Assembly (NCBI RefSeq): GCF_025837095.1
Contig: NZ_CP107551.1
Location: 1,160,352 to 1,224,351 of the forward strand
Length of the DNA stretch: 64,000 nucleotides
Source of the DNA: Rhodococcus sp. Z13
GTDB lineage: Bacteria > Actinomycetota > Actinomycetes > Mycobacteriales > Mycobacteriaceae
Direction: 5' to 3'
In this document: positions 1 through 8,440 of the stretch, piece by piece
How the letters are laid out: every line of letters begins with the position of its first letter
Position numbering within the stretch: the first letter of the stretch is position 1
Translations under genes and position numbers: made by a program
Notes under the pieces: model-generated
Databases searched by the model: none
Seen by the model: the letters and a program-made list of their open reading frames with translations, nothing else
What the model was told of the DNA's origin: nothing

Positions 1-2
1 AA

Positions 3-164
3 CCGTGGTTCGCTGCGGGCACCGACGAGATCGTCTTCGACCCGGACGGCTGGACCATCCGCTCCGCCGACGGCTCGCGCACCGCCCACAGTGAGCACAC
101 CATCGCGATCACCGAGGACGGCCCGCTCGTGCTGACGGCCCGGGGTCGCGTCGCCAGGGTCTGA
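3..164 (+). CDS. map: Type I methionine aminopeptidase, C-terminal end (partial)
   Basis: The window opens inside a reading frame that ends with TGA at 162-164. The last 53 residues read GTDEIVFDPDGWTIRSADGS followed by a TAHSEHTIAITEDGPLVLTA segment. This is the end of the pita-bread metallopeptidase fold of type I methionine aminopeptidase, which removes the initiator methionine from nascent proteins. The glutamate in the SEHT segment corresponds to a conserved C-terminal metal ligand of the family. The catalytic His and Asp residues lie upstream, outside the window. The identification rests on this tail only. Confidence 0.82.
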   Translation, partial: PWFAAGTDEIVFDPDGWTIRSADGSRTAHSEHTIAITEDGPLVLTARGRVARV

Positions 165-173
165 GCGGCTCGG

Positions 174-728
174 TCAGGGGCGCATGCCCGCCAGCACGAT
201 CGAGATCAGGCGGGGTACGAGATCGGGTGCCGCCGCGCGGATCGGTTCCGGCTGCGGGCGCGTCACCATGCCGATGAGCAGCACGAACTCCAGCGCCGTC
301 AGATCCGGCCGGACGAGCTCCGCCGTTCGCGCGGCGTCGAGCAGGTCCTCCACGCCGGTGAGGGTCCGCTCCTGCTCCCGGCGGACGACACCGGACATCT
401 CGTCGGCGACGAACTCGCCCAGGGCCTCGGAGAGCGCGCCGAGGTCGAGTTCGACGAGCCGCTGCACGTACGCCGCCCAGGCGGTCTCGGGGGAGGCCGC
501 GATCGAGTCGAGTGCCTCGGTCGCGGCCTGCTGCATGTCGCGCAGGATGGTCAGGACCACCTCGTCCACCAGGGCCGCTCGCGAATCGAAGTTGCGGTAG
601 AGGGTGGCGATCCCCACCCCTGCGGCTTCGGCGACGCTCTCGAGCGCGATGTCGCTCCCGTGCGCGGCGAACAGGTGCCGCGCCTCCCGGACGATGGCCT
701 GTCGGCGCCGTGCGGCATCGGCACGCAT
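174..728 (-). CDS. TetR/AcrR-family transcriptional repressor
   Basis: This is a 184-residue protein with a typical TetR N-terminal helix-turn-helix (residues 10-55). It includes IALESVAEAAGVGIATLYRN, in which the GIATLYRNF recognition helix is diagnostic. The helical C-terminal half would be the ligand-binding and dimer domain, and its ligand cannot be read from sequence. The gene is divergent from a membrane protein gene at 852. The AT-rich 120-bp gap carries inverted repeats suitable as its operator, so local repression of both genes is the simplest model (inference). Its stop lies 10 bp from the map stop on the opposite strand. Confidence 0.9.
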   Translation of the reverse strand: MRADAARRRQAIVREARHLFAAHGSDIALESVAEAAGVGIATLYRNFDSRAALVDEVVLTILRDMQQAATEALDSIAASPETAWAAYVQRLVELDLGALSEALGEFVADEMSGVVRREQERTLTGVEDLLDAARTAELVRPDLTALEFVLLIGMVTRPQPEPIRAAAPDLVPRLISIVLAGMRP

Positions 729-780
729 GTCGCTCTCCTTCCGGGCCCGGGACGGACCGGGTCCATTTGACAGACCATCT

Positions 781-829
781 TAACCGGAGGATTATCATCC
801 GATATAAACGGAGGAAATTAATCCGGTTA
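781..829. promoter_or_regulatory. Candidate TetR operator and divergent promoter region
   Basis: The half sites TAACCGGA (781-788) and TCCGGTTA (822-829) form a perfect 8-bp inverted repeat. Between them lies a second repeat, GGAT (789-792) and ATCC (797-800). The region is markedly AT-rich against the roughly 70% GC background and lies between the divergent TetR gene and the membrane protein gene at 852. Binding by the TetR protein is inference. Confidence 0.6.
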
Positions 830-851
830 GCTTCGAGCAAGAAAGAAGACG

Positions 852-1898
852 ATGAGCGATATCGATACCGACGCGCCCGCCTCCGGCGAGGAGGCGGCAC
901 CCGCTCGGCGCAAGCCGCACCCCGCGCTCATGGGGGTGGGGATGAGCCTCGGCCTCGGCGTCATCCTGGTGCTGCTGCTGATGGTCTTCATCATGCCGTC
1001 GCTCGAGAGCGGACCCCACGACCTGCGCGTGGGCCTCGTCGGTGCGCCCGACGCCGTCGCCGGCTTCGAGCAGGCCCTCGACAACGCCGTGCCCGGTGCC
1101 TACGAGGCGCAGCGCTTCGACTCGGAGGACGACCTGCGCGCCGCCATCGTCGACCGCGACGTCGTCGGTGGATTCGTCGTCGGCGACTCCACCGTGAACA
1201 CCCTGGTCGCCAGCGCCGGCTCCGCCACCATCTCCGGTTCGCTCACCGGCACCGCCCAGGCCGTCGGCCGCGCGCTGGGCGACGAGGTGACCGTCGAGGA
1301 CGTCGTCCCGCTGCCCGCGGACGACCCCACCGGCATCGGCATCGGCGGCCTCGCCTTCCCGCTCGTGTTCGGCGGCATCGTCCCGGTCGTCGCCTTCCGG
1401 AAGGTGTTCGAGCGCAACAACGTCGCGTACTTCACGAGCCTGGTCGGCTTCTCGATCCTCGGCGGCATCGTGGTCTCGTCGGTCCTCACCTTCGTGTTCG
1501 GCAGCATCGAGGGGGCCCTCTGGCCGGTCGCCGGTGCGATGGCGCTGGGTATCGGGGCCATGGCGCTCCCGCTCGCCGGTCTGCAGAACATGTTCGGCGC
1601 CAAGGGATTCACGCTCGGCGCGATGGTCATGATGTTCCTCGGCAACCCGCTGGCCGGTATCGCGAGCACCTCGGCCTGGCTGCCCAACGGCCTCGGCACC
1701 TTCGGTCAGATCCTCCCGCCCGGCTCGACCGGCACCCTGGTCCGTGCCGTCGCCTACTTCGACGGAGCCGGCGGAGCCGGTGCGGCAACGATCCTCACGG
1801 CCTGGATCGTCGTCGGCGTGGTGCTGTTCGTCCTCGGCGCGCGGCGCTCCGCCGCGGCCGCTCCCGAAGCGGAGAAGGAACCCGCCCTCACCCACTGA
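852..1898 (+). CDS. Multi-pass membrane protein, ABC-2/YhgE-like
   Basis: This 348-residue protein has a hydrophilic N-terminus, one transmembrane helix (about 25-50) and an extracytoplasmic segment of about 120 residues. At least five further hydrophobic helices follow (about 170-330), with a charged tail at the end. This layout resembles ABC-2/YhgE (Pip)-type membrane proteins, which act in export or resistance, but no ATPase gene is adjacent. A purine-rich AAGAAAGAAG stretch precedes the ATG. The gene is divergent from, and probably controlled by, the TetR regulator at 174-728, a common arrangement for drug- or lipid-export genes. The substrate is unknown and the family call is moderate. 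Confidence 0.65.
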   Translation: MSDIDTDAPASGEEAAPARRKPHPALMGVGMSLGLGVILVLLLMVFIMPSLESGPHDLRVGLVGAPDAVAGFEQALDNAVPGAYEAQRFDSEDDLRAAIVDRDVVGGFVVGDSTVNTLVASAGSATISGSLTGTAQAVGRALGDEVTVEDVVPLPADDPTGIGIGGLAFPLVFGGIVPVVAFRKVFERNNVAYFTSLVGFSILGGIVVSSVLTFVFGSIEGALWPVAGAMALGIGAMALPLAGLQNMFGAKGFTLGAMVMMFLGNPLAGIASTSAWLPNGLGTFGQILPPGSTGTLVRAVAYFDGAGGAGAATILTAWIVVGVVLFVLGARRSAAAAPEAEKEPALTH

Positions 1899-2004
1899 CA
1901 AACCGTTCGTCCCCCCGCCGGGGACGCGCGTACCGTCGCCCGGGTCGAATGCTCCGACCCGGGCGATCGTCGTCGAAGGGGGCGGCCACCGCCGAGTCGC
2001 GGCC

Positions 2005-2589
2005 TCAGTGGGACGTGCTCCCGCCCAGGTGTGCGCGTTCGCCGTTCTGGTCGAGGATGGTGAGGATCTCCACCGCGCCGCCGTACGCGGTGATCGCGTG
2101 CGGTGTCATCGTCGAGAACTCCGCCGCGTTGCCCTCGTTCACGAGGAGGGTGCGCTCGCCCAGCTGGAGCCGCGCGGTGCCGGACAGGACGGTGAACCAC
2201 TCGCGTCCCGGGTGCACGGGCAGATCGTCCACCGGACGCGGTTCCGCCGCGGTGATCCGCATCTTCGCGACGGTCACCCCACCCATCGCCCGTTCCCGGG
2301 ACAGCAGCCAGGTGGTGTAGCCGGGAGTCTCGCACGGCTGCGGCCTGATGACCACGTCCTCGTCCTCCCCGGACTCCACGAGCTGATCGATGGTGGTGTC
2401 GAGCGCGCGGGCGATCGGAACGAGCTGGTCGAGCGCGATCCGGCGACGCCCGGTCTCGATGCGGCTGAGGTTGGACGGGCTGATGTGACAGCGGGCCGCC
2501 AGCGCGTCGAGCGTCCATCCCCGGGCCACCCGGAGGCTGCGGATGCGGCGGCGGATGAGCTGGTCCAGATCGGACGAATCTTGCTCCAT
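2005..2589 (-). CDS. XRE-family regulator with C-terminal cupin domain
   Basis: A Cro/CI helix-turn-helix occupies about residues 10-65 (LDALAARCHISPSNLSRIET). A single cupin domain follows (about 100-185), containing HPGREWFTVLSGTARLQLGE. Such HTH-cupin proteins sense small molecules and usually control a neighbouring gene. I chose ATG 2589 (MEQDSS) over upstream in-frame starts because the HTH alignment begins there. No clear Shine-Dalgarno precedes it, so it may be leaderless. It is divergent from the methyltransferase at 2639 with only 49 bp between them. That gap contains TATGCTGTATGC and the palindrome ATGCGCAT, so shared control is likely. Confidence 0.85.
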   Translation of the reverse strand: MEQDSSDLDQLIRRRIRSLRVARGWTLDALAARCHISPSNLSRIETGRRRIALDQLVPIARALDTTIDQLVESGEDEDVVIRPQPCETPGYTTWLLSRERAMGGVTVAKMRITAAEPRPVDDLPVHPGREWFTVLSGTARLQLGERTLLVNEGNAAEFSTMTPHAITAYGGAVEILTILDQNGERAHLGGSTSH

Positions 2590-2638
2590 AGGCAGGAGGA
2601 TATGCTGTATGCGCATGATCGACTCTAGGGTGGAGGAC

Positions 2639-3511
2639 ATGCACGACCACCCCCACCCCACCCCCGGCCACGCACACGGTCACGGCCACGACGACTCGAT
2701 CGCCGAGGTCCTGGATCTGGACGCGACGATCCACCGGCCCTTCGTCGAGGCGCTCCTGGACCGCGTCACCGACCTGACCGACCGCGAACCCCGCACGATC
2801 GTCGACCTCGGCGCCGGAACGGGCGCCGGCACACTCGCCCTGGCACGGCTGTTCCCCAGCGCCCGCATCGTCGCGATCGACAGCTCCGACGCGATGCTCG
2901 CCCGCCTCACGGCCGCCGCTCGACGGGACGGGGTGGACGACCGGGTCCGCACCGTCGAGGCCGACCTGGACACGACCTGGCCGGACGTCGGCTCGCTCGA
3001 CCTCGCGTGGGCCGCCCTGTCGCTGCACCATGTCGCCGATCCCGATGCGGTGATCGGGCGGGTCGCCGACGCGCTGGAACCCGGGGGACTCTTCGTCGTC
3101 ACGGAGATGCCGTCGCAGCCGCGGTTCCTCCCCGACGACATCGGGATCGGCACCCCCGGACTCGAAGCGCGCTGCCACGCGGCCTCCGCGGCACAGGGTT
3201 GGAACTTCTTCCCCGACTGGAGCGACCACCTGCGGCGCGCCGGACTCGAGGTCGTGCACCATCGCAGCGACGACCTGCACGTCGAGGTCGACGACACCGT
3301 CCGCCGCTACGCCCGGGCGGTGACGGCCCGCACCCGCACCGGACTCGCCGACCTGCTGTCCACCGAGGACCTGGCCACGCTCGACCGCCTTCTCGGGGAC
3401 GGCCCCGACGCGCTCCGGCACCGCGACGACCTGCACTTCCGCGGCACCCGGACGGTGTGGATCGCCCGCAGGCCCGCACCCCGAGATCGCACCGAGGAGG
3501 AGACCCGATGA
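2639..3511 (+). CDS. Class I SAM-dependent methyltransferase with His-rich N-terminus
   Basis: The protein has 290 residues. SAM motif I is IVDLGAGTGAGTLALARLF (about residues 48-66), and the acidic end of the next strand is IVAIDSSDAM. The first 20 residues are unusually His-rich (MHDHPHPTPGHAHGHGHDD), suggesting a metal-binding tail. The start is set by GGAGGA a few bases before ATG 2639; upstream in-frame ATGs overlap the regulator promoter. The stop overlaps the next start (ATGA), so it is translationally coupled to the flavoprotein gene at 3508. The substrate is unknown. Thiol methylation is one idea, from the neighbouring dithiol-type flavoprotein. Confidence 0.85.
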   Translation: MHDHPHPTPGHAHGHGHDDSIAEVLDLDATIHRPFVEALLDRVTDLTDREPRTIVDLGAGTGAGTLALARLFPSARIVAIDSSDAMLARLTAAARRDGVDDRVRTVEADLDTTWPDVGSLDLAWAALSLHHVADPDAVIGRVADALEPGGLFVVTEMPSQPRFLPDDIGIGTPGLEARCHAASAAQGWNFFPDWSDHLRRAGLEVVHHRSDDLHVEVDDTVRRYARAVTARTRTGLADLLSTEDLATLDRLLGDGPDALRHRDDLHFRGTRTVWIARRPAPRDRTEEETR

Positions 3512-4443
3512 ACAGCTACGACGTCGTCGTGATCGGAGGCGGCTCGGCCGGTCTGAGTGCCGCCACCGCCCTGGCCCGCTCGCGCCGCTCGGTGCTCGTC
3601 GTCGACGCCGGTGAACCCCGTAACGCACCCGCCGCCGGAGCCCACAACGTCCTCGGCCACGACGGGATCGCCCCCACCGCCCTGCTCGAACTCGGCCGCA
3701 AGGAGGCGACGGGCTACGGCGCGGAGATCCGCACCGACCGCGCCGTAGCGGCCCGCCGTACCGACACGGGATTCGAGGTGGACCTCGACGAGACCGGACG
3801 GGTGCGGGCCCGCCGGCTGATCCTGGCCACCGGCCTCGCCGACGAACTGCCCGACCTGCCCGGGGTGCGCGAGGCGTGGGGGAGGAGCGTGCTGCACTGC
3901 CCCTACTGCCACGGCTGGGAGGTCCGCGACCGCCGCATCGGGGTGATCGGGTCGAGTCCGATGAGCGGGCACCAGACGCTGATGTTCCGGCAGCTCAGCG
4001 ACGACGTCACGCTCTTCACCCACACGATGCCCGCCCCGGAGGGCGAGGAACTCGACCGGCTCGTCGCGCGCGGCGTCCGGATCGTCCCCGGCATCGTGTC
4101 GGCCCTGCGCACCGAGGGGGACGCCGTCCGCGCCGTCGTCCTCGACGGCGGCGACGAGATCGAGGTCGACGCCGCCGTCGTCGCACCGCGATTCGTGGCC
4201 CGCGCGGAGCTGTACGAGCAGCTCGGCGGTACGGTCACCGAGACCCCCGTGGGCTCGTTCGTCGAGACCGGCCCGATGGGGCAGACCGCGGTGCCCGGAG
4301 TGTGGGCGGCCGGCAACACCGCCGACCTCACGGCGATGGTCGTCTCCTCGGCGGGATCGGGTGTGGCCGCCGGGGCAGCCGTCAACGCCGATCTCGTCGC
4401 GGAGGACGCCGAGGCCGCGGTGCGGGAACGCGCCACCCCCTGA
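3508..4443 (+). CDS. FAD-dependent oxidoreductase, thioredoxin-reductase-like with CPYC centre
   Basis: The protein has 311 residues. An N-terminal FAD dinucleotide fold (VVVIGGGSAGLSAATALARS) is followed by the redox pair CPYCHGWE (about residues 131-138) and a C-terminal FAD motif VPGVWAAGNTAD. The length and order match the thioredoxin-reductase fold. The second nucleotide-binding site reads GVIGSSPMSGHQ rather than the canonical NADPH loop, and no HRRxxxR motif is visible. CxxC flavoproteins of the GliT/HlmI type have this combination and use oxygen instead of NADPH to form disulfides. Whether this one does so is inference. Its start overlaps the methyltransferase stop (ATGA). Confidence 0.88.
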   Translation: MNSYDVVVIGGGSAGLSAATALARSRRSVLVVDAGEPRNAPAAGAHNVLGHDGIAPTALLELGRKEATGYGAEIRTDRAVAARRTDTGFEVDLDETGRVRARRLILATGLADELPDLPGVREAWGRSVLHCPYCHGWEVRDRRIGVIGSSPMSGHQTLMFRQLSDDVTLFTHTMPAPEGEELDRLVARGVRIVPGIVSALRTEGDAVRAVVLDGGDEIEVDAAVVAPRFVARAELYEQLGGTVTETPVGSFVETGPMGQTAVPGVWAAGNTADLTAMVVSSAGSGVAAGAAVNADLVAEDAEAAVRERATP

Positions 4444-4467
4444 GCCGTTCCCCTCTATGATCCGGTC

Positions 4468-4677
4468 GTGCCGTCCACCTCACCGACATCCGGGGACCTG
4501 CCCACCTCCATCGGCAGGCCCGCCACGGGCGCGCTGCACGCCGAAGGCATCGAGACGCTCGACGCCGTCGCCCGCCACACCAGGCGGGAACTCGCGGCGC
4601 TGCACGGTGTCGGTCCGAAGGCCCTGCGCATCCTGGAGGAGGCACTCGCCGAACGCGGACTCGGCTTCGCCGGGTAG
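4468..4677 (+). CDS. Small helix-hairpin-helix protein
   Basis: This is a 69-residue protein starting at GTG 4468. Residues 14-66 form two helix-hairpin-helix-like units (IGRPATGALHAEGIETLDAV and LAALHGVGPKALRILEEALA). The pattern resembles the RNA polymerase alpha C-terminal domain and other non-specific DNA-binding HhH folds. It lies 24 bp after the flavoprotein gene and could share its transcript. Short proteins of this type are common in actinobacteria and usually annotated only as HhH-domain proteins. The role is unknown. Confidence 0.75.
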   Translation: MPSTSPTSGDLPTSIGRPATGALHAEGIETLDAVARHTRRELAALHGVGPKALRILEEALAERGLGFAG

Positions 4678-4687
4678 ACCGGATGGT

Positions 4688-5923
4688 TCAGAAGGGGTAG
4701 GGCGCGATGTCGGGGCGCACGGTGACCCACTGGGTCTCGGTGAACGCCTCGATGTTCGCGGCCGGGCCCCCGAACCGTGACCCGGTGCCGGAGGCGCCGA
4801 CACCACCGAAGGGGGCGTTGGCCTCGTCGGCGACGGTCATCTCGTTGATGTGGACCTTGCCGGTGTTCACACGGTCGGCGATCGGCATGGCCTGCCCGAC
4901 CTCACCGACGATGCTCACCGACAGTCCGTACTCGGAGGCGTTGGTCAGCGCGACGGCCTCGTCCACGGTGGAGAACGACAGCACGGGGGCGACCGGGCCG
5001 AAGATCTCCTGGCTCCAGGCGGGCATGTCCGGGGTCAGGCCACCGAGCACGGTGGGCCGGTAGAACAGGCCCTCGTGGGTGCCGCCCGCGGCGAGGGTGC
5101 CGCCGGCGGCGACGGTGTCACGGACGATCCGGTCGATGTTCGCCAGCTGCGTGTCGTCGATGATCGGGCCGAGGTGCACCGGCCCGGCGGCGGGATCGCC
5201 GACGACGAGCGCGTCGGCCTTCGCGGCCAGCGCGGCGACGTACTCGTCGTACAGCGATTCGTGCACGAGATGGCGGCCGGTGGTCATGCAGATCTGGCCC
5301 TGGTGGAAGAACGAGCCCATCGCCCCGACCCCGGCGGCGAGGTCGACGTCGGCGCCGGGCAGCACGATCAGCGCGTTGTTGCCACCGAGTTCGAGATGGG
5401 TGCGCTTGAGATGCTCGGCGCCGGCGCGGCCGACGTGGCGTCCGGCGGCGGTGGAGCCGGTGAACGAGACGACCCGCACCTCGGGGGCGTCGACGGTGGC
5501 GGCGCGGGCGAGGGACCAGTGGGCGTGGTCGGAGGGCAGGTACTCGCCGTGCGGGTGGGTGGGCAGCGCCGCGGCCTCGAAGCATTCGCCGGCGGATCCG
5601 AAGACCTCCATGGCGGCCTTGTCGGGGATGGATCCGGCTTCGTGGATGCCCCAGCCGATCAGCTCGTCCGCGTGCTCACGGAAGGCCTGTCCGGCGCGGC
5701 GCAGGATCTCGGCGCGTTCGGACGGTGCGGTCGCGGCCCAGCTCCTCTGGGCGGTGGCGGCGGTGCGGGCGGCGTCGTAGACGTCCTCGGTGGTGGCCAG
5801 GCCGATCTCGGCGATCGCCGCGCCGGTGGAGGGGTTGGTGACCTTGGTGGTGCCGCCGCGGCCGGGGCGCCAGTCGTCGAGACGGATCCGGCCCGTCCAC
5901 AGGGATTCGTCGAGCAGAGACAT
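4688..5923 (-). pseudogene. Aldehyde dehydrogenase with in-frame internal deletion, probably inactive
   Basis: The frame is open for 411 residues with a good ribosome site (GAGGAGG). The C-terminal catalytic half is intact: LELGGNN carries the general-base Glu, GQICM the nucleophilic Cys, and EIFGPVAPV is present. Full-length members are about 480 residues. Here the sequence jumps at about residue 140 from the region after GEYLPSD straight to VDAPEVRVVSFTGSTAAGR. This removes about 70 residues carrying the PWNFP-type loop (oxyanion-hole Asn) and the KP motif that contacts NAD. The rest resembles benzaldehyde/vanillin-type dehydrogenases. Loss of activity is inferred from these missing elements. 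A sequencing or assembly error would also explain it. Confidence 0.75.
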
Positions 5924-5999
5924 GGGTCCTCCTCAGCACGTTCGTCGCCGTCTCGGCCGGCGAGCGCAGATGTCCACCGAGTGTGCTGGCTCACGCTCG

Positions 6000-6015
6000 A
6001 CGCCCGTGCGGGCGT
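6000..6015 (+). other. Short perfect hairpin in antiporter leader
   Basis: ACGCCCG-TG-CGGGCGT is followed by TTTCGTT. It resembles a weak intrinsic terminator or attenuator on the plus strand and lies between the divergent aldehyde dehydrogenase and antiporter genes, about 100 bp before the antiporter start. Function is unproven. Confidence 0.35.
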
Positions 6016-6111
6016 TTTCGTTGAACGAGAAAAGTCCGCCGCGTCACACGCCCCGCCACCCGACCGGGGTCCGACGCGGCCGAGCATCCCTGCCCGAGCA
6101 GAATCGTCGGA

Positions 6112-7806
6112 ATGGATCTGACTCTGATAGCCGTGATCGGTGTCGCCAGCATCGTCACCGTCGCGGCGTTCTCGCAACGACTCGGACTGGCGGCTCCCCT
6201 GAGCCTGGTGGTGGTCGGGGTGGTCCTCGGCTTCGTACCCGGCGTACCCGATGTCGACGTGGAACCGGAGCTGATCCTCGACGTCGTACTGCCGCCGCTG
6301 CTGTACTCGGCGGCCGTGACCATGCCGGCGCAGGACTTCCGGCGGAACTTCAAGGCCATCAGCGGACTCGCCGTCCTCCTGGTCGTGGTGACCACCGCCG
6401 GCGCGGGTGTGCTGTTCCACCTGCTCATCCCGGATCTCGGGTGGGCGGCGTGCTTCGCGCTCGGTGCGGTCGTGAGCCCGACGGACGCGGTCGCGGCGAC
6501 CTCCGTCGGCCGCAAGCTGGGCCTGCCCTCCCGGCTGCTGACCGTGCTCGAGGGCGAGGGACTCGTCAACGACGCGTCGGCGCTGGTCCTGCTGCGCTCG
6601 GCCGTCGCCGCGATGGCCGGGGCCGTGTCGCTGTGGCACGTGGCCGGAGACTTCCTGTTCTCGGTGGTGGTCGCCACGATCATCGGCATCGTCGTCGGCA
6701 TCCTCAACGTCCGGATCCGGGCCCTGTTCAACGAGACCGTGCTCAACACCGCCGTCTCGTTCGTGCTGCCCTTCGTCGCGTTCGTGCCTGCCGAGGAGTT
6801 CGGCGCCTCCGGGGTGCTCGCCGTCGTGGTCACCGGTGTCGTCACCGGGCATCTGAGCCCCCGTTACCTGCGGGCCGAGGACCGCATCACCGAGGAGCTG
6901 AACTGGCGCACCGTCGCCTTTCTCCTCGAGTCCGCGATCTTCCTCATCATGGGCCTGAGCCTCGAACATCTCCTCGACGAGGTCCACGAATCGGGGCTCC
7001 CCGCGGGGCAGGGCCTGTGGATCGGCCTGATCGCGAGTGCCTTCGTCATCGCGGCCCGCATGGCGTTCGTCGTTCCGCTCGTCGCCGTCCTCAAGCGCGA
7101 CGAACGGAAGGCGGCGGAGACCCTGCCGGAACTCCAGCGGCGCAGGGAGAAGCTCGCGCAGTACGAGGCGATGGGCAGTCGGGCGCGGCGTCATCAGGCA
7201 CGCCGGGTCGAGCGGGCCGCCGCGGACATGGACTTCCTCGTCACCGAAACCCTCGGCTGGCGGGGCGGAGTGGTGCTGGCGTGGTCGGGCATGCGCGGTG
7301 CGATCACCCTCGCCGCAGCCCAGTCCCTGCCGGAGGACACCCCGTACCGTGCGGAGCTGGTGCTCATCGCGTTCGTGGTCGCGGTGACCACCCTCCTGCT
7401 CCAGGGCCTGTCGCTGCCCACGGTGATCAGCTGGGTGAAGGTCCCCGGCGACGACCACGACCGGCTCCGCGTCGAATACGGCGACCTGCTCGGGGAGCTG
7501 GCCGAGTCCGGTGAGAAGGCCCTCGGCTCCGCCGCCGGGGACGTCCGGCCCGAGGTGGTGGATCGGGTGCGGTCGGACAGCCTGATCGGGGTGAAGAAGG
7601 TGCGCGACGCGATGTCGCCCGATCCGGAACACGACGAGTGGCGCGAGCAGTACATCGAGTTGCGTCTGCTCACCATCGCCGCCGAACGCGAGGCGCTCCT
7701 GGACGCCCGCTCCCGCGGCACCTACAGTTCCCAGACCCTCGGGGCCGCGCAGCGTCGTCTGGACCTCGAGGAGACACGACTGCAGGCCCTGAGCGAACAC
7801 TACTGA
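6112..7806 (+). CDS. CPA1-family Na+/H+ antiporter
   Basis: This 564-residue membrane protein has about a dozen hydrophobic helices over residues 1-440. CPA1 signatures are visible: SPTDAVAATSVGRKLGLP, then LEGEGLVNDASALVLLRSAV, which carries the ND pair in the transport core. A cytoplasmic C-terminal tail (about 445-564) is rich in charged helices, as in bacterial NhaP/YjcE proteins. The predicted role is exchange of monovalent cations for protons across the cytoplasmic membrane, for pH and sodium homeostasis. It begins at ATG 6112 and is flanked downstream by a large hairpin facing the convergent CarD-like gene. It appears monocistronic. Confidence 0.92.
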   Translation: MDLTLIAVIGVASIVTVAAFSQRLGLAAPLSLVVVGVVLGFVPGVPDVDVEPELILDVVLPPLLYSAAVTMPAQDFRRNFKAISGLAVLLVVVTTAGAGVLFHLLIPDLGWAACFALGAVVSPTDAVAATSVGRKLGLPSRLLTVLEGEGLVNDASALVLLRSAVAAMAGAVSLWHVAGDFLFSVVVATIIGIVVGILNVRIRALFNETVLNTAVSFVLPFVAFVPAEEFGASGVLAVVVTGVVTGHLSPRYLRAEDRITEELNWRTVAFLLESAIFLIMGLSLEHLLDEVHESGLPAGQGLWIGLIASAFVIAARMAFVVPLVAVLKRDERKAAETLPELQRRREKLAQYEAMGSRARRHQARRVERAAADMDFLVTETLGWRGGVVLAWSGMRGAITLAAAQSLPEDTPYRAELVLIAFVVAVTTLLLQGLSLPTVISWVKVPGDDHDRLRVEYGDLLGELAESGEKALGSAAGDVRPEVVDRVRSDSLIGVKKVRDAMSPDPEHDEWREQYIELRLLTIAAEREALLDARSRGTYSSQTLGAAQRRLDLEETRLQALSEHY

Positions 7807-7826
7807 CAGCGAGCAGCACCGACGAC

Positions 7827-7885
7827 GCGCGCCGTGCGGACGTTCACCCGCACCCGGAAGGGGTGCGAACGTCCACACGGCGCGC
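7827..7885. terminator. Long hairpin, probable bidirectional terminator
   Basis: An almost perfect stem pairs GCGCGCCGTG...GGACGTTC...CGCACCC with its complement around a short GGAA loop. It sits between the convergent antiporter and CarD-like genes. There is no U tract, as is common in actinobacteria. Confidence 0.75.
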
Positions 7886-7915
7886 GGTGGTATCGGGGCC
7901 GGTCGGTCCCGGCGG

Positions 7916-8440
7916 TCAGCCCAGGGCGACGACCTCGCGTTCCGACGCGGTCGGTTCGGAGGACATGATCGCCGAGTCGAGCATCTGCTCCGCCTGCTCC
8001 TCCGGCAGCGACAGGCCCAGGCACAGTTCGGTGAGGACGGTGGTGCGGGCGGCCTTGAGCATCGTCCGCTCACCCATCGACAGACCCTTGCGGTGTTCGC
8101 GGCGGGTGAGATCGCGGACGACGGCGGCGGTGACGTGGAGATCACCCGACCGCAGCCTGTCCTGGTTCTCCTTGAACCGCCGCGACCACGTCTCCTCCTC
8201 GTGATCGGTTGGGGTGTGGAGGATCTCGAACAACTTCTTCAGCTCGTCGGAGCTGTAGACGTCGCGCAGGCCGATCTCCTCGGCCTTGTCCAGCGGGAGA
8301 GCGACCGTCAGGTCGGAGCTGTGGACCTTCAACTGCAGATACGACACCGGTTGCTGTTTGATCGTCCTGGTGGTGATCGCGGCGACCGTGGCGGGTCCGT
8401 GATGTGGATGGACGACGATCTGACCGGTCGAGAACTGCAT
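7916..8440 (-). CDS. CarD-family RNA-polymerase-binding regulator (paralogue)
   Basis: The protein has 174 residues and ATG 8440 is preceded by AAGG. The N-terminal RNAP-interaction domain (about 1-60) begins FSTGQIVVHPHHGPATV, as in mycobacterial CarD. The helical C-terminal domain contains TWSRRFKENQDRLRSGD, keeping the tryptophan that CarD inserts at the upstream edge of the transcription bubble. It is more divergent from mycobacterial CarD than a core orthologue should be, having VHPHHGP for VYPHHGA and extra residues at the end. I read it as a second CarD-like factor rather than the essential copy. It probably binds the RNAP beta subunit and tunes open-complex stability. Confidence 0.85.
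   Translation of the reverse strand: MQFSTGQIVVHPHHGPATVAAITTRTIKQQPVSYLQLKVHSSDLTVALPLDKAEEIGLRDVYSSDELKKLFEILHTPTDHEEETWSRRFKENQDRLRSGDLHVTAAVVRDLTRREHRKGLSMGERTMLKAARTTVLTELCLGLSLPEEQAEQMLDSAIMSSEPTASEREVVALG

Noticed and set aside
5659-8145. 828-residue minus-strand frame across the antiporter
   Set aside because: Antisense to a clear CPA1 antiporter and out of frame with the aldehyde dehydrogenase; low-complexity translation.
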